DNA of 64,000 bases from Halobacillus litoralis (GCF_020524025.1 NZ_JAIVKN010000001.1:434001-498000), one strand, 5' to 3'. Shown: positions 1-8,892, numbered from the stretch's first letter. The notes: generated by a model not told the origin, from the letters alone. Made by a program: numbers and translations.

Positions 1-2
1 TA

Positions 3-323
3 TTAGAAGCGGATGAAGGTGCAAAATATTTAGGTGAAATAGCACTCGTTCCGCATAACTCACCGATCTCTAATTCAGAGCTTGTTTTCTATAATACGTT
101 GTATGATGAAAATGCATCCTGTCATGTGGCGCTCGGTAAAGGTTTACCAATAGCGTTAGAGGGTGGGCCAGATATGAATAATGAGGAATTAGCAGAGCAG
201 GACTTGAATGAGAGTCTGATTCATGTTGACTTTATGATAGGAACTGCAGACCTCAATATAGATGGTGAAAAGGAATCAGGGGAGGTCGTTCCGATTTTCC
301 GGGACGGAAATTGGGCATTTTAA
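3..323 (+). CDS. M29-family aminopeptidase, C-terminal part (partial)
   Basis: Only the last 106 codons are present; the 5' end lies outside the window. The translated end contains the conserved segments LGEIALVPHNSPIS, NTLYDENASCHVALG and HVDFMIGTADLNIDG, which I recognise from M29 thermophilic aminopeptidases (AmpS/PepS type), cytoplasmic metalloenzymes that remove N-terminal residues from peptides. The His in the ENASCH and HVDFM segments and the Asp in HVDFM are typical of the C-terminal metal-binding region of that family. The gene ends with TAA; no clear terminator follows in the next 80 bases. Confident on family, less so on which paralogue. Confidence 0.85.
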   Translation, partial: LEADEGAKYLGEIALVPHNSPISNSELVFYNTLYDENASCHVALGKGLPIALEGGPDMNNEELAEQDLNESLIHVDFMIGTADLNIDGEKESGEVVPIFRDGNWAF

Positions 324-460
324 AATTCGATCATAGATTAGAAGTAATCCAATGTTTTAAAAGTAATAAAGTATATTAGTTTATCTCAAAATCGAGCCTT
401 CCACACATGAAGGCAAATCTTAACCTTTGTTTTTGCCATGACTTGCAAAGGAGACTAGTA

Positions 461-613
461 ATGACAACCAAATACGTGAACTGGGGAGAAGCGGTAGTTA
501 AGTTAACGTGGGAGTATGATAAAGTGCTTCCACCGAAAAGTCTTATTACAAGTGTGCATGGATTCTGTTTTAAAGATAATGGCTTGGAGAATCCTTTCAA
601 GGAAAAGGATTAA
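461..613 (+). pseudogene. NUDIX hydrolase fragment (N-terminus only)
   Basis: The ATG at 461 follows AAAGGAG with good spacing. The product starts MTTKYVNWGEAVVKLTW and continues through PPKSLITSVHGFCFKDN, which looks like the N-terminus of a Bacillus NUDIX hydrolase (MutT-like). The reading then runs into LENPFKEKD and stops, before any Nudix box (GX5EX7REUXEEXGU). The break coincides with the start of a stretch homologous to a GNAT gene, so the gene was cut by a recombination or deletion that joined it to GNAT sequence. A 50-residue product would have no catalytic motif. Confidence 0.7.
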
Positions 614-822
614 TAACAAAGTCGTGTCAAGAAGTCATAAATCACTGCTTTCATGAACTTAAACTTAAGCGTATAGCAATACGCGTGGCAGCTGGTAATG
701 AAAGAAGTTTATCCATTCCACAAAGGTCAGGCTTTAAAAAAGAAGGCTGTCTTGAAAAATCTGAATTGCTGTATGACGAGTATGTAGACCATTACGTTTT
801 CGGTTTAATAAACGAAACTTAA
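595..822 (+). pseudogene. RimL-type GNAT acetyltransferase fragment (C-terminus only)
   Basis: This open stretch encodes FQGKGLITKSCQEV through DHYVFGLINET and lacks a start. It matches residues 103-175 of the intact GNAT gene at 40630-41157 at roughly nine bases in ten by eye, and the match begins at the shared bases TTTCAAGGAAAAGGATTAAT. It sits in a different frame from the NUDIX fragment before it, so no fusion protein is made. It holds the acetyl-CoA binding segment (QGKG) but not the first half of the domain. It is most simply read as the remains of a duplicated gene that lost its 5' half. Confidence 0.75.
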
Positions 823-875
823 TGTAAGTGTCACGTTTTCTTATGGGCTTAGCCTTAGTGAAAGGGAGTTTAGCA

Positions 876-1652
876 ATGGACGTAGTGAAATTGGAAAAGT
901 ATCTCAACATTAAAAACTTTCTCAGAGGCAAAGCCTCTTTTATCCCTGTTTTTGCTTATTCAGTACTCGACGGTTATATTACCGGGGAGGTGTACAGTGA
1001 TTCTGCATCTCTTAGAACAGTGCTGGTTAAGACAAATAGTGGGCTGTTCTTTATATGTGGGGATGCAGATAATTACACATTCAATCATTGGCTGATCAAC
1101 GAATTCATAAAAAATAAATCCGATGAACAAAGGTTCACCATATTTACAGCTTCAAAAGAATGGGATGCGTTGTTTAAAAGTCAACTTAAAGGGCAGGCGA
1201 AGCAATTAAAAAGATATAGCTTCGAATATATAACTGTTGGTAAACAGTCTTTTACACTTGACCATCATGAAAATTATAAATTAAAACGGATAAACTCCGC
1301 CCACATCGAACAATCCATCGAGTTTGGGACGTCCTATTATGAAGAATACTGGGGTTCTGCATCTGAATTTCTTAACAATGGCTTTGGGTTTTGCATGCTT
1401 TCTAATGGAAAGGTGATCAGTGAAGGGACATCCATATTCTGTTCAAATGATTTTGCAGAAATAGATATTGCTACGAATGAAATATACAGGGGGAAGGGTC
1501 TTGCAACTGAAATTTCTAAGGCTTTCATCTGTCATAGTTTGGAGAATGCGAAGATCCCTAGATGGGACTGCGATGTAACGAATACCTCTTCAATTAAGTT
1601 AGCGGAGAAACTTGGCTTTAGTAGTACTTCTACATACTCTGTTTTCATATAG
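876..1652 (+). CDS. GNAT-family N-acetyltransferase (GNAT_acetyltran-like)
   Basis: The 258-residue protein has a C-terminal acetyl-CoA binding region: residues around FAEIDIATNEIYRGKGLATEISKAF carry the RGKGLA loop of motif A, followed by WDCDVTNTSSIKLAEKLGF, the typical end of a GNAT fold. The long N-terminal half resembles the two-part GNAT_acetyltran family common in Bacillaceae. The acceptor substrate cannot be told. I chose the ATG at 876 because AAAGGGAG lies seven bases before it; an upstream in-frame ATG at 828 has no such site. It follows the NUDIX/GNAT relic, so this short region seems prone to gaining acetyltransferase genes. Confidence 0.75.
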   Translation: MDVVKLEKYLNIKNFLRGKASFIPVFAYSVLDGYITGEVYSDSASLRTVLVKTNSGLFFICGDADNYTFNHWLINEFIKNKSDEQRFTIFTASKEWDALFKSQLKGQAKQLKRYSFEYITVGKQSFTLDHHENYKLKRINSAHIEQSIEFGTSYYEEYWGSASEFLNNGFGFCMLSNGKVISEGTSIFCSNDFAEIDIATNEIYRGKGLATEISKAFICHSLENAKIPRWDCDVTNTSSIKLAEKLGFSSTSTYSVFI

Positions 1653-1808
1653 AAAATACGATAGTGTATCCATGCTTATAAATAGTTTTCAATAACACCT
1701 AGAGTAAACCACCCTATATGGGTCTTACGGATACATCGATATATAAATATGAGGATGAGATTTTTTTGTATCTACATTTGATCAGCATTTGAGGATTGGA
1801 GGATGTGG

Positions 1809-2090
1809 ATGAAGGGGAAGCTGTTTCATATTCTTAACATTACCGTTTTAATTCTTATGTCAGCAGTAAACTTGCTCGGTTGGTTCGGAAATGCGATGAG
1901 TCAGGTGACATATACTTCGATAAACTTTGCCATTGTAACGACTTATGTATGGTGGGGTGCTTTTTTTTGGCTTCAGTTATCGAGAAGAGAGACGGCATGG
2001 CGGGTGGTCTGGTTCCTCATCTCCATCATTTTTTTATTCTACTGGATGTCTGGCGGAGGGGCATCGCTTTACTACTCGTTTTTTAGGTGA
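1809..2090 (+). CDS. Small three-helix membrane protein of unknown function
   Basis: The product has 93 residues with three hydrophobic segments (about residues 5-25, 33-55 and 65-85) separated by short polar loops, including a basic SRRETAWR loop that should face the cytoplasm. I do not recognise a family. GGAGG at 1798-1802 lies six bases from the ATG at 1809; the ATG at 1803 touches the ribosome site and is unlikely. A strong hairpin follows and is shared with the convergent cwlJ-like gene. Confidence 0.55.
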   Translation: MKGKLFHILNITVLILMSAVNLLGWFGNAMSQVTYTSINFAIVTTYVWWGAFFWLQLSRRETAWRVVWFLISIIFLFYWMSGGGASLYYSFFR

Positions 2091-2126
2091 AGCAAAAGCT
2101 CCCTTATTCTGCACAGGCAGGTAAAT

Positions 2127-2155
2127 AGAATCCCCCACTAGGTGTGGGGGATTCT
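2127..2155. terminator. Shared hairpin between convergent genes
   Basis: A perfect 12-bp stem (AGAATCCCCCAC / GTGGGGGATTCT) with a five-base TAGGT loop separates the convergent small membrane gene and the cwlJ-like gene. There is no long T tract on either side, so it may terminate weakly or protect the mRNA 3' ends in both directions. Confidence 0.6.
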
Positions 2156-2156
2156 G

Positions 2157-2597
2157 TTAATATCTATAAGCACTTGCGCATGTATTCGCTGCTGGTTCAT
2201 AGTAGCAATGCTGTTTATATTGTCCTGCAAATGGCTGGCCGTACCATGTGGAAGGACATTCAGCATACGGATTATAATACCAGAGCGCATATTTAGCAGG
2301 ATGCTGCCTCCAATACTTAATGACTTTTCTAGCTAAATTTTTTTCTGTTTCTCGTGCCGGACTGTAAAATAAATTCCCTTTTTGTACGGCTTCGAAAGAA
2401 TAATTTCCGCCCTGCACTTGAAAAATCACATCACGTATAGACCTTAGCCCTTCAAAATCTAAACAATCAGCTCGTGCTCGATTTACGATGACATTTCCCA
2501 CCATAAGCATCCCCAGCCGTCCTTCACCAACAGCTTCTGCTCTCATCATCCTTGCGATTAAATTGATGTCATTTTCTCTATAGGGTACTCTTGCCAT
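2157..2597 (-). CDS. cwlJ: CwlJ-type spore cortex-lytic cell wall hydrolase
   Basis: The 146-residue product is a Hydrolase_2 (SleB/CwlJ) domain over its whole length: NDINLIARMMRAEAVGEG with the catalytic Glu of RAEA, GMLMVGNVIVNR, then YSFEAVQKG and a C-terminal AKYALWYYNPYAECPSTWYGQPF. The length equals that of B. subtilis CwlJ (about 142), and there is no signal peptide or peptidoglycan-binding domain, as expected for CwlJ and unlike SleB. CwlJ is placed in the spore coat and breaks cortex muramic lactam strands at germination in response to Ca-dipicolinate. Its usual partner gene gerQ is not adjacent. The start at 2597 has GAGGTG upstream; a longer reading to 2747 is not family-like. Confidence 0.85.
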   Translation of the reverse strand: MARVPYRENDINLIARMMRAEAVGEGRLGMLMVGNVIVNRARADCLDFEGLRSIRDVIFQVQGGNYSFEAVQKGNLFYSPARETEKNLARKVIKYWRQHPAKYALWYYNPYAECPSTWYGQPFAGQYKQHCYYEPAANTCASAYRY

Positions 2598-2615
2598 AGA
2601 CTTCACCTCTAAAGA

Positions 2616-2643
2616 ATTGTATGAAATAATCTGGAAAAAATGA
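2616..2643 (-). promoter_or_regulatory. Possible sigma-E-type promoter for the cwlJ-like gene
   Basis: On the minus strand CATACAAT lies 13 bases after TCATTTT, close to the mother-cell SigE consensus (ATA-rich -35, CATACA-T -10). cwlJ is SigE dependent in B. subtilis. The inferred start would leave a very short leader, only just holding the ribosome site, so this is tentative. Confidence 0.35.
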
Positions 2644-2878
2644 GCTTTCTCAATTTCAGCTGTACTGTTAATTTTAACGGAAAGCTTGAAAGTTTTAAGG
2701 AACGAAGGGCCTATATACGTGAGGATGAGCATCTTATTTCTGAACACCTATTGAGTTTCCTTTAACATTTTGAAACACTAGATGGAAAAGGGAGAGTTTG
2801 ATACTTTTTACGACTTGGATGATTTGGAGAGGGGAGGATTTCCTTTCGTTCATGTTAAAGAGTGGGGGAGGTGTTTAA

Positions 2879-3067
2879 TTGAGTCAAGAAAAGCCTGAAA
2901 CAAAAAGGGAAAAGTTAAGACAAGAGGAATTAAAAAAAGATCCCTCCGGAAGTATTCACGGTGGAGGACTCCCTGACTTGGTGGGTAATTTAGGCTGGAA
3001 AGGTACTGGAATGATTATTCTCATACTCTTAGCGGGCTTTATCCTCTATACCATTTTTTTAAATTAA
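2879..3067 (+). CDS. Small single-helix membrane protein (DUF6366-like)
   Basis: A 62-residue protein starting at TTG, eight bases after GGGGGAGG. The N-terminal half is charged (ETKREKLRQEELKKDPSG), then LPDLVGNLGWKGTGM leads into one C-terminal transmembrane helix (about residues 42-60). The KRERLRQEELKK...DLVGxLGWKGTG pattern matches what I know of the DUF6366 family of Bacillaceae; no function is known. Confidence 0.6.
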   Translation: MSQEKPETKREKLRQEELKKDPSGSIHGGGLPDLVGNLGWKGTGMIILILLAGFILYTIFLN

Positions 3068-3109
3068 GATAACATGAACTCAGCATGGCAATGATAAGGA
3101 GGTAACGTT

Positions 3110-3343
3110 TTGGAAAAATTGTTAGTGAAAACGGCTGTTTATACCTTTATCCTTTCTTTTTCCGTTTTCTTTGTTTGGATAGACCGGGTAAAAACAGTGA
3201 AAGATTCCTCGGGGATGTATTCCGGTGTAGAGATCCCTTACGCGCAGTTCTTTTTCAATATTACACACCACGCAATCGTAACCACTCTTATTATATTGGC
3301 TGGTGTTTGTTTCGTGATGATATTGAGAAAATATAAGAATTAG
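3110..3343 (+). CDS. Small two-helix membrane protein of unknown function
   Basis: The 77-residue product starts with TTG, preceded by AAGGAGG. It has hydrophobic segments near residues 8-24 and 53-72 with a polar loop (DRVKTVKDSSGMYSG) that would lie outside the cell. It follows the previous small gene by 42 bases and may share its transcript. No family recognised. Confidence 0.5.
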   Translation: MEKLLVKTAVYTFILSFSVFFVWIDRVKTVKDSSGMYSGVEIPYAQFFFNITHHAIVTTLIILAGVCFVMILRKYKN

Positions 3344-3466
3344 ATATACATATGGTTTAACAAATGAAAGTTTCTAATGGTTACATAAAATGGGGGTCTG
3401 ACGGATATGTATATCGGCTTGGAATGACTGCTTTGAGAGTCGTTTCCCCTTTTAAAAAGTATTCCT

Positions 3467-3793
3467 TTATTGACGCGGAGCAAACAGCATAACGGCAGCA
3501 CCCAGCAAGCATATGGCTGCACCAACCCAGTCATATACATCCGGTGTTTTTTTATCGATGCCCCATCCCCATAGAACAGATAGAATAATGAACACTCCGC
3601 CGTATGCAGCATAGACTCTTCCGAATGATGGAAAGGCCTGAAATGTGGCAATAACTCCGTATAAAGCTAATGCGATTCCTCCCCCTAATCCCCAATAGAG
3701 AGGCTTCCCTTCTCTCAGCCATAACCAAATAAGATAACCTCCACCTATTTCAGCTATTCCTGCGAGTATAAATAAGAAAAGAGCACTAATCAT
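3467..3793 (-). CDS. YnfA/UPF0060-family small membrane protein
   Basis: A 108-residue protein with four transmembrane helices, exactly the length usual for the YnfA (UPF0060) family. Segments [46 protein letters not shown] and [30 protein letters not shown] are characteristic. The family belongs to the drug/metabolite transporter-like fold and is predicted to be a small inner-membrane transporter; the substrate is unproven. AGGAAGTG sits seven bases before the ATG at 3793, while the GTG at 3802 overlaps that site. Confidence 0.85.
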   Translation of the reverse strand: MISALFLFILAGIAEIGGGYLIWLWLREGKPLYWGLGGGIALALYGVIATFQAFPSFGRVYAAYGGVFIILSVLWGWGIDKKTPDVYDWVGAAICLLGAAVMLFAPRQ

Positions 3794-3802
3794 TCGAATC
3801 AC

Positions 3803-4078
3803 TTCCTAAAGCGTAAGGTATAGATCAAAGTATATCTTAATCTATTAGAATTATCCTGCTCGATTAGTTAACGGTTACCCTGTAAACGGTTACTCTATTC
3901 ACTTCTCACGAACACCTGGTTCGTTTAAACTTCCCCCGATTCTATTTACGCTTTAGTGAAATCCCTTTAAAATAGAAGTATATTAAATTCAGTCAATTCC
4001 CCTTAGTCCAATGAAACGGGCTCAGCAGCGGAGAATATAAGACATCAGGATCGTGTAAGCAGGAAGGGAGAGGTTGAT
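3803..4078. promoter_or_regulatory. Intergenic control region with a direct repeat
   Basis: This gap holds the promoter regions of two divergent units: the YnfA-like gene on the minus strand and the two-component operon on the plus strand. AACGGTTAC occurs twice, at 3870-3878 and 3885-3893, a 15-bp period that could be a pair of same-face half sites for a regulator. GGGAGAGG precedes the response-regulator start at 4079. I cannot assign a -35/-10 pair with confidence. Confidence 0.35.
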
Positions 4079-5617
4079 ATGGAAAGTCTGTATAAAGTTG
4101 TAGTTGTAGATGATGAGATGCTCATCAGACAGGGCATTATCAACTATATCGATTGGGAACGTGAAGGGTTTCAAATTGCCGGTGAGGCATCCAATGGGAA
4201 CGAAGCACTTCAACTTGTGGAAGAGCTGAATCCGCATGTATTAATTACTGATGTGGTGATGCCTGGTATGAATGGCATTGAGTTAGTGCGCATCGTGAAA
4301 GAAAAATATCCGGCGATCGAAGTGATTGTTTTAAGTAGTTTTGAAAACTTTGATTATGTTCGTTCGTCTTTTCAGATTGGAATTGCCGATTATATATTAA
4401 AGCCGAAATTGAATGGAGAAGAACTGATCAAAACACTGCAGCGGGTGGTACCGGATTCTAAGTCTCCCCCTGAGATAGAACAACAGGAACTCTCTATTGA
4501 ACAAGTGTTACAAAAGCAGTTATCCGGCTCCTATTTAACGCCGGAAGAAACTGAGAAATTGGAAACACTTTCAGAAGGGGTCTATACACTTCTGGGCATC
4601 TGCCGCAAGCTTGAGGAAGAGGAAGATGGACATTTAAGAATAGAAAAAAGATTAGAGGAACACCGGGATCTTAAGATGGTCAAATGGATTGACAATAATG
4701 AAAGCGATTTCTCTACCGCGTTGATTATTCAGGATACGCTTCATTCTTCGACCCTATATGAAAAATCGGTTTCTACCGCCCGTGAATATCACGGTGGAGG
4801 GGGCGGCCAGTGGATTCTTAGTGATTCTTTCTCATCCCTTTCTGAACTAACGAACGTTTATGAAAAGCAGCTGCTGAAAATGAAAGAGTATGCCTTTTAT
4901 CTTCCTGATCTTCCGGTGTTAATGAAAGGGAACCTCCCTGACTTATCACGGAATGAACGGCCGTTCGATTTGAGCAGGTTTATTGATCGGTTCAAGCAAA
5001 AGAAATTCGATATCGCTGTTGAAGAGTTGAGGCGGCACCTTGACTCGCTGACCAAGGATTATACGTTGGATGTGTTTGAATTCAAATCGTGGATGGAAAA
5101 CGTTATTTTCAACAGTATCGTCCTTTTAGGCAATATGAAATACCGGGTCGATGAACTGGAAACATTGAAATATGAGTACTTCGCAACAATTAATGAAGCG
5201 GCGAACGTGGACGATGCAGCTGCTCCTTTTCATGATTTTCTAAAGAAAGTACAAGGCATTGTCCAACTGGAAGAAGGACAGGGGGAGCATCCGGAAAATG
5301 TGCGGCGGCTGCTTGAGCATATTGAAGACCATTATGCGGAGCCTTTGTCGCTCACCACTCTGGCGAACTGCTTTCATTTTAATCCCTCTTATTTATCCAG
5401 CTACTTTAGTACTCATTTGAAAGTCGGTTTCGTTGATTATCTGAATAAAGTAAGGATCGAAAAGGCGAAGCAGATTTTGGAAACCACAAAGAAAAACATT
5501 GGCGAAGTCAGTGAAATGGTCGGCTACTCGGATCCGAGTTATTTCTGTAAAGTGTTCAAGCGGGTCGCTGGCTCGTCCCCTGGTAAATACCGTAAGAAAG
5601 CGCTGGCAGCGAATTGA
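4079..5617 (+). CDS. YesN-type response regulator, receiver plus AraC DNA-binding domain
   Basis: The 512-residue protein begins with a receiver domain: acidic pair D11-D12, phospho-acceptor D58 in LITDVVMPGMNG, and K108 in YILKPK. A long middle linker (about residues 130-400) is typical of YesN regulators. The C-terminus (about 405-512) is an AraC-type double helix-turn-helix ending with VGYSDPSYFCKVFKRVAGSSPGKYRK. Such regulators pair with YesM kinases and switch on adjacent carbohydrate importer genes. The kinase gene starts ten bases after this stop, and the sugar transport and hydrolysis genes follow, so it most likely activates this galactoside locus. GGGAGAGG precedes the ATG. Confidence 0.9.
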   Translation: MESLYKVVVVDDEMLIRQGIINYIDWEREGFQIAGEASNGNEALQLVEELNPHVLITDVVMPGMNGIELVRIVKEKYPAIEVIVLSSFENFDYVRSSFQIGIADYILKPKLNGEELIKTLQRVVPDSKSPPEIEQQELSIEQVLQKQLSGSYLTPEETEKLETLSEGVYTLLGICRKLEEEEDGHLRIEKRLEEHRDLKMVKWIDNNESDFSTALIIQDTLHSSTLYEKSVSTAREYHGGGGGQWILSDSFSSLSELTNVYEKQLLKMKEYAFYLPDLPVLMKGNLPDLSRNERPFDLSRFIDRFKQKKFDIAVEELRRHLDSLTKDYTLDVFEFKSWMENVIFNSIVLLGNMKYRVDELETLKYEYFATINEAANVDDAAAPFHDFLKKVQGIVQLEEGQGEHPENVRRLLEHIEDHYAEPLSLTTLANCFHFNPSYLSSYFSTHLKVGFVDYLNKVRIEKAKQILETTKKNIGEVSEMVGYSDPSYFCKVFKRVAGSSPGKYRKKALAAN

Positions 5618-5627
5618 GGATAGAAAG

Positions 5628-7439
5628 ATGATACAAAAACGGATGAAGGATTTTTTTCAAAATAACCGACTCTTTATGAAGATGTTTCTTGTTATGGTGA
5701 TCAGTATTATTACGGTATCGGTGTTGATTACGTTCAGCACGATACGGATGTCGAACAACCTTTTCATGGAAACATTCAGCATCACGAATACAAAAGTGCT
5801 TAACCAGATCAAGCAGCAGTTTGAATCGTACAGCTATTCTGTCGCTTATACGACGATGAATGTTCAGGACAATGGAACGATAAAGAGGCTCTTAAATAAA
5901 GAGGATTTAAATTCTCTTGAAGAATACAAGACCTACTATGCCATTACCGAACAGATGGAGCGTATTTATTCAGACAGTCCGGATCAGACCAATATGATCG
6001 TTCTAGGAAAAAATGGCCGGCTGTTTAATATGAGATACAATTACTGGCCTGTGACAGCTGATGAACTGCTTCATCATCCTATCACTGACCGTCTAAATGA
6101 AAAACCGAATCAAATTTTGTATCAGTATATTCCGAGTAGTGACATCACCCACGGTAGAAATATGATTGTCGCTTCCAAGGCGCTGACAGAAAGGTCGACA
6201 GGAGATGTTTATGGATATGTGTTCATTCCAATCCATGAGCGTGATGTCCAGGCCATCTATGAAGGGTTTACCAATGACGGCAACAGCGTAGTGATCATGA
6301 ATGGGGATGGAGACGTTGTTTCAAGTAATCAGAAGCAGTGGATCGGAGAGAGAGCACCAAACTTATTGGCTGCAGCAAGCAGGGAAGCTTCTGGTCCTGT
6401 GAAGTATGAAGATGTCACGGCTTTGGATAAGGAATATATGATGATGGCAGAGTCGCTCCCGGCTCTGGATATGTATATTGTTAATTTAATAGACCAGGAA
6501 GTGGTCATAGATAATTTGATTGATACCAAAGAGCTTGTTCTCATCAGTGTCGGTATTGTAATCCTTGCGGTTGGAGTCGTCTTTATCATTTCGAGAAGGA
6601 TGACACAATCTCTAAGCCGGTTAGTCGGTCAGATTTCGAATATGGCTAAACACGATTTCCGTAAACCGGTGGATGAGAGTGGAGGGTATGAAGCAAGGGA
6701 GCTAGGGGCGGCGTTTAATTATATGTTGAATGAGCTGCAGGATCATGTCGACATTCTGCTTAAGACTCAACGGCAAGCTCGAAAGTCAGAACTTGAGGCC
6801 CTGCAGCATCAAATCAATCCACACTTCTTATATAACACGCTGACTTCTGTGAAATTTATGGTGAAAGACGGAAAGAAGGAAGCGGCTTTTGATACGATTG
6901 ATGCGCTCATTCCACTTTTGCAGAATGCTTTAGGAAACGTGGATGAAACGATTACTGTCGAACAAGAAGCGGCTAATATCGATCATTATATATTGATTAA
7001 TCAGATGAGGTATGGAGACCGGATTAAAGTGAGTACGTTGATCTCCCCGGACTGTCTCCATTATCACTTACCGAAATTAGTGATCCAGCCTTTCCTTGAG
7101 AATGCTTTTTTTCACGCTTTTACGGAAAAGAAACGAGGATACATCCAGATTCTTATTGCTCAACGGGAAAACCGCCTTGTGTGTGAAGTCGTGGATACAG
7201 GAGACGGGATGCGCGTGGATACATTTAATGAAAAGAAAGAGAAACGCAATTTATTCAGCGGTATCGGCATCCGTAATGTTCACGACCGGATTCAACTGCT
7301 CTTCGGCGAGGAATATGGGGTGGAAATTTCGAGCGAATTGAAAAAAGGAACAAAAGTAAAAATTATCCTCCCTTTAATCGAAGAGAATCCTAAAAATAGA
7401 ACCATTTCTAAAGATAATACCAATTTGGGAAAATCCTAA
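5628..7439 (+). CDS. YesM-type sensor histidine kinase
   Basis: The 603-residue membrane kinase has a first transmembrane helix at about residues 17-38, a large extracellular sensor region, a second helix at about 302-321, then a HAMP linker. The His_kinase (LytS/YesM) motif is LQHQINPHFLYNTL, with the phosphorylated His at residue 399, and the ATP-binding region follows with LENAFFHAF and VDTGDGM. It should sense an extracellular sugar or cell-wall glycan signal and phosphorylate the response regulator encoded just before it. I chose the ATG at 5628 (GAGGATAG upstream); the longer open frame from 5499 overlaps the regulator gene and encodes no family sequence. Confidence 0.9.
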   Translation: MIQKRMKDFFQNNRLFMKMFLVMVISIITVSVLITFSTIRMSNNLFMETFSITNTKVLNQIKQQFESYSYSVAYTTMNVQDNGTIKRLLNKEDLNSLEEYKTYYAITEQMERIYSDSPDQTNMIVLGKNGRLFNMRYNYWPVTADELLHHPITDRLNEKPNQILYQYIPSSDITHGRNMIVASKALTERSTGDVYGYVFIPIHERDVQAIYEGFTNDGNSVVIMNGDGDVVSSNQKQWIGERAPNLLAAASREASGPVKYEDVTALDKEYMMMAESLPALDMYIVNLIDQEVVIDNLIDTKELVLISVGIVILAVGVVFIISRRMTQSLSRLVGQISNMAKHDFRKPVDESGGYEARELGAAFNYMLNELQDHVDILLKTQRQARKSELEALQHQINPHFLYNTLTSVKFMVKDGKKEAAFDTIDALIPLLQNALGNVDETITVEQEAANIDHYILINQMRYGDRIKVSTLISPDCLHYHLPKLVIQPFLENAFFHAFTEKKRGYIQILIAQRENRLVCEVVDTGDGMRVDTFNEKKEKRNLFSGIGIRNVHDRIQLLFGEEYGVEISSELKKGTKVKIILPLIEENPKNRTISKDNTNLGKS

Positions 7440-7475
7440 TAGGGAAAACCTCTAAAAATAGTTAAATCATTTTCT

Positions 7476-7503
7476 AAAGATCGTTCTAACGGTCTTTTTT
7501 TTA
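7476..7503 (+). terminator. Rho-independent terminator after the kinase gene
   Basis: AAAGATCGTT and AACGGTCTTT pair around a two-base loop and run into eight T. It separates the two-component genes from the transporter genes, so the latter probably have their own promoter, the expected target of the response regulator. Confidence 0.75.
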
Positions 7504-7561
7504 TGGTGATATGATGAATACAGGCGTTGTGATAACGCTTACATTAAAAGGGGGACTGGTT

Positions 7562-8857
7562 ATGAAAAATTATCTTTTTAAGAAAAGCTGGGTGTTCGCA
7601 CTGGCTGTGTTTGCACTTATCGCATTGGCTGCTTGTTCATCTGAAGAATCAAGTGGAGATACTGAAGGCGGGGAAGAACCGGATACAATTACAGCATGGG
7701 CCTGGGATCCGAATTTTAATATAGCTGCTCTTGAGATTGCGAAAGAATCTTATGAAGGGGATGCTGAGATTGATGTCATAGAAAATGCTCAAGATGATAT
7801 CGTTCAAAAATTAAATACAGGACTTAGCTCCGGAACGATGAAAGGAATGCCGAATATTGTCTTAATTGAAGATCAGCGTGCTCAAAGCTTCCTGAAATCT
7901 TACCCTGATGCTTTTTATCCGATTGATGAATATATGAATCCAGACGATTTTGCTTCCTACAAATTGGCTCCGACAAGCTATGACGGTAAACAGTATGGTC
8001 TGCCATTTGACACAGGTGTCATGGGATTGTACTTCCGTACGGACTACTTTGAAGAAGCGGGTTACACGATGGAAGACCTTAAGAATATTACATGGGACGA
8101 GTACATTGAGATCGGGAAAGATGTGAAAGAAAAGACTGGAAAAGATATGCTTACCCTTGATCCAAACGATCTTGGTCTTGTAAGGGCGATGATTCAAAGT
8201 GCAGGTTCCTGGTATGTGAAAGAAGATGGAGAAACATTGAATATCGAAGGAAACGAACAGTTGAAAAAAGCACTCCAAACGTATAAAGAGATGATGGAAA
8301 CGGATTTCGTAAAACCTAATTCTGACTGGAGCCAATATGTCGCTGCCTTTAATAGTGGAGATGTAGCTACTGTCCCAACAGGAAACTGGATTACTGCGAG
8401 CGTAATGGCTGAAGAATCTCAAGCTGGTAAATGGGCGGTCGCTCCCATTCCTAGATTGGATACAGAAGGTGCTGTCAATGCCTCCAACTTAGGCGGAAGT
8501 TCCTTCTACGTGTTAGACATTCCTGGGAAAGAAAAAGCGGCAGAATTTCTTGGTCAAACGTTTGGCGGAAGCAATGAATTCTACCAAGAGCTTGTGACAG
8601 ACGTTGGCGCGATTGGTACGTACACACCGGCAACAGAGGGAGAAGCTTACCAGAAAGAGAGCGAATTCTTCAGTGGCCAGCAATTGATCTCTGACTTCTC
8701 TACATGGACAGAAGAAATTCCAAATGTCGATTATGGAACGCACACATATGCCATTGAAGACATTCTTGTAGCAGAAATGCAGAACTACCTGAATGGTAAG
8801 GAACTGGATCAAGTCCTTGCAGATGCTCAGGCACAGGCAGAAGCTCAGCTTAAATAA
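7562..8857 (+). CDS. Sugar ABC transporter substrate-binding lipoprotein
   Basis: A 431-residue family 1 extracellular solute-binding protein. The N-terminus is a lipoprotein signal (KKSWVFALAVFALIALAAC, lipidated Cys 25), followed by a Ser/Gly/Glu-rich linker and the mature binding protein, with the MGLYFRTDYFEEAG and GDVATVPTGNWI segments common in this family. It would capture an oligosaccharide outside the membrane for the two permeases encoded downstream. The GH35 and GH36 genes in the same locus suggest a galactose-containing substrate. The ATG at 7562 follows AAGGGGGAC. Confidence 0.88.
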   Translation: MKNYLFKKSWVFALAVFALIALAACSSEESSGDTEGGEEPDTITAWAWDPNFNIAALEIAKESYEGDAEIDVIENAQDDIVQKLNTGLSSGTMKGMPNIVLIEDQRAQSFLKSYPDAFYPIDEYMNPDDFASYKLAPTSYDGKQYGLPFDTGVMGLYFRTDYFEEAGYTMEDLKNITWDEYIEIGKDVKEKTGKDMLTLDPNDLGLVRAMIQSAGSWYVKEDGETLNIEGNEQLKKALQTYKEMMETDFVKPNSDWSQYVAAFNSGDVATVPTGNWITASVMAEESQAGKWAVAPIPRLDTEGAVNASNLGGSSFYVLDIPGKEKAAEFLGQTFGGSNEFYQELVTDVGAIGTYTPATEGEAYQKESEFFSGQQLISDFSTWTEEIPNVDYGTHTYAIEDILVAEMQNYLNGKELDQVLADAQAQAEAQLK

Positions 8858-8892
8858 ATAGGTACCTTCCTTTGGAAATAAGGAAACCATAT

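Noticed and set aside
5499-5627. Upstream extension of the histidine kinase by 43 codons
   Set aside because: It overlaps the response-regulator gene in another frame and encodes no kinase-family sequence; the ATG at 5628 has a proper ribosome site.
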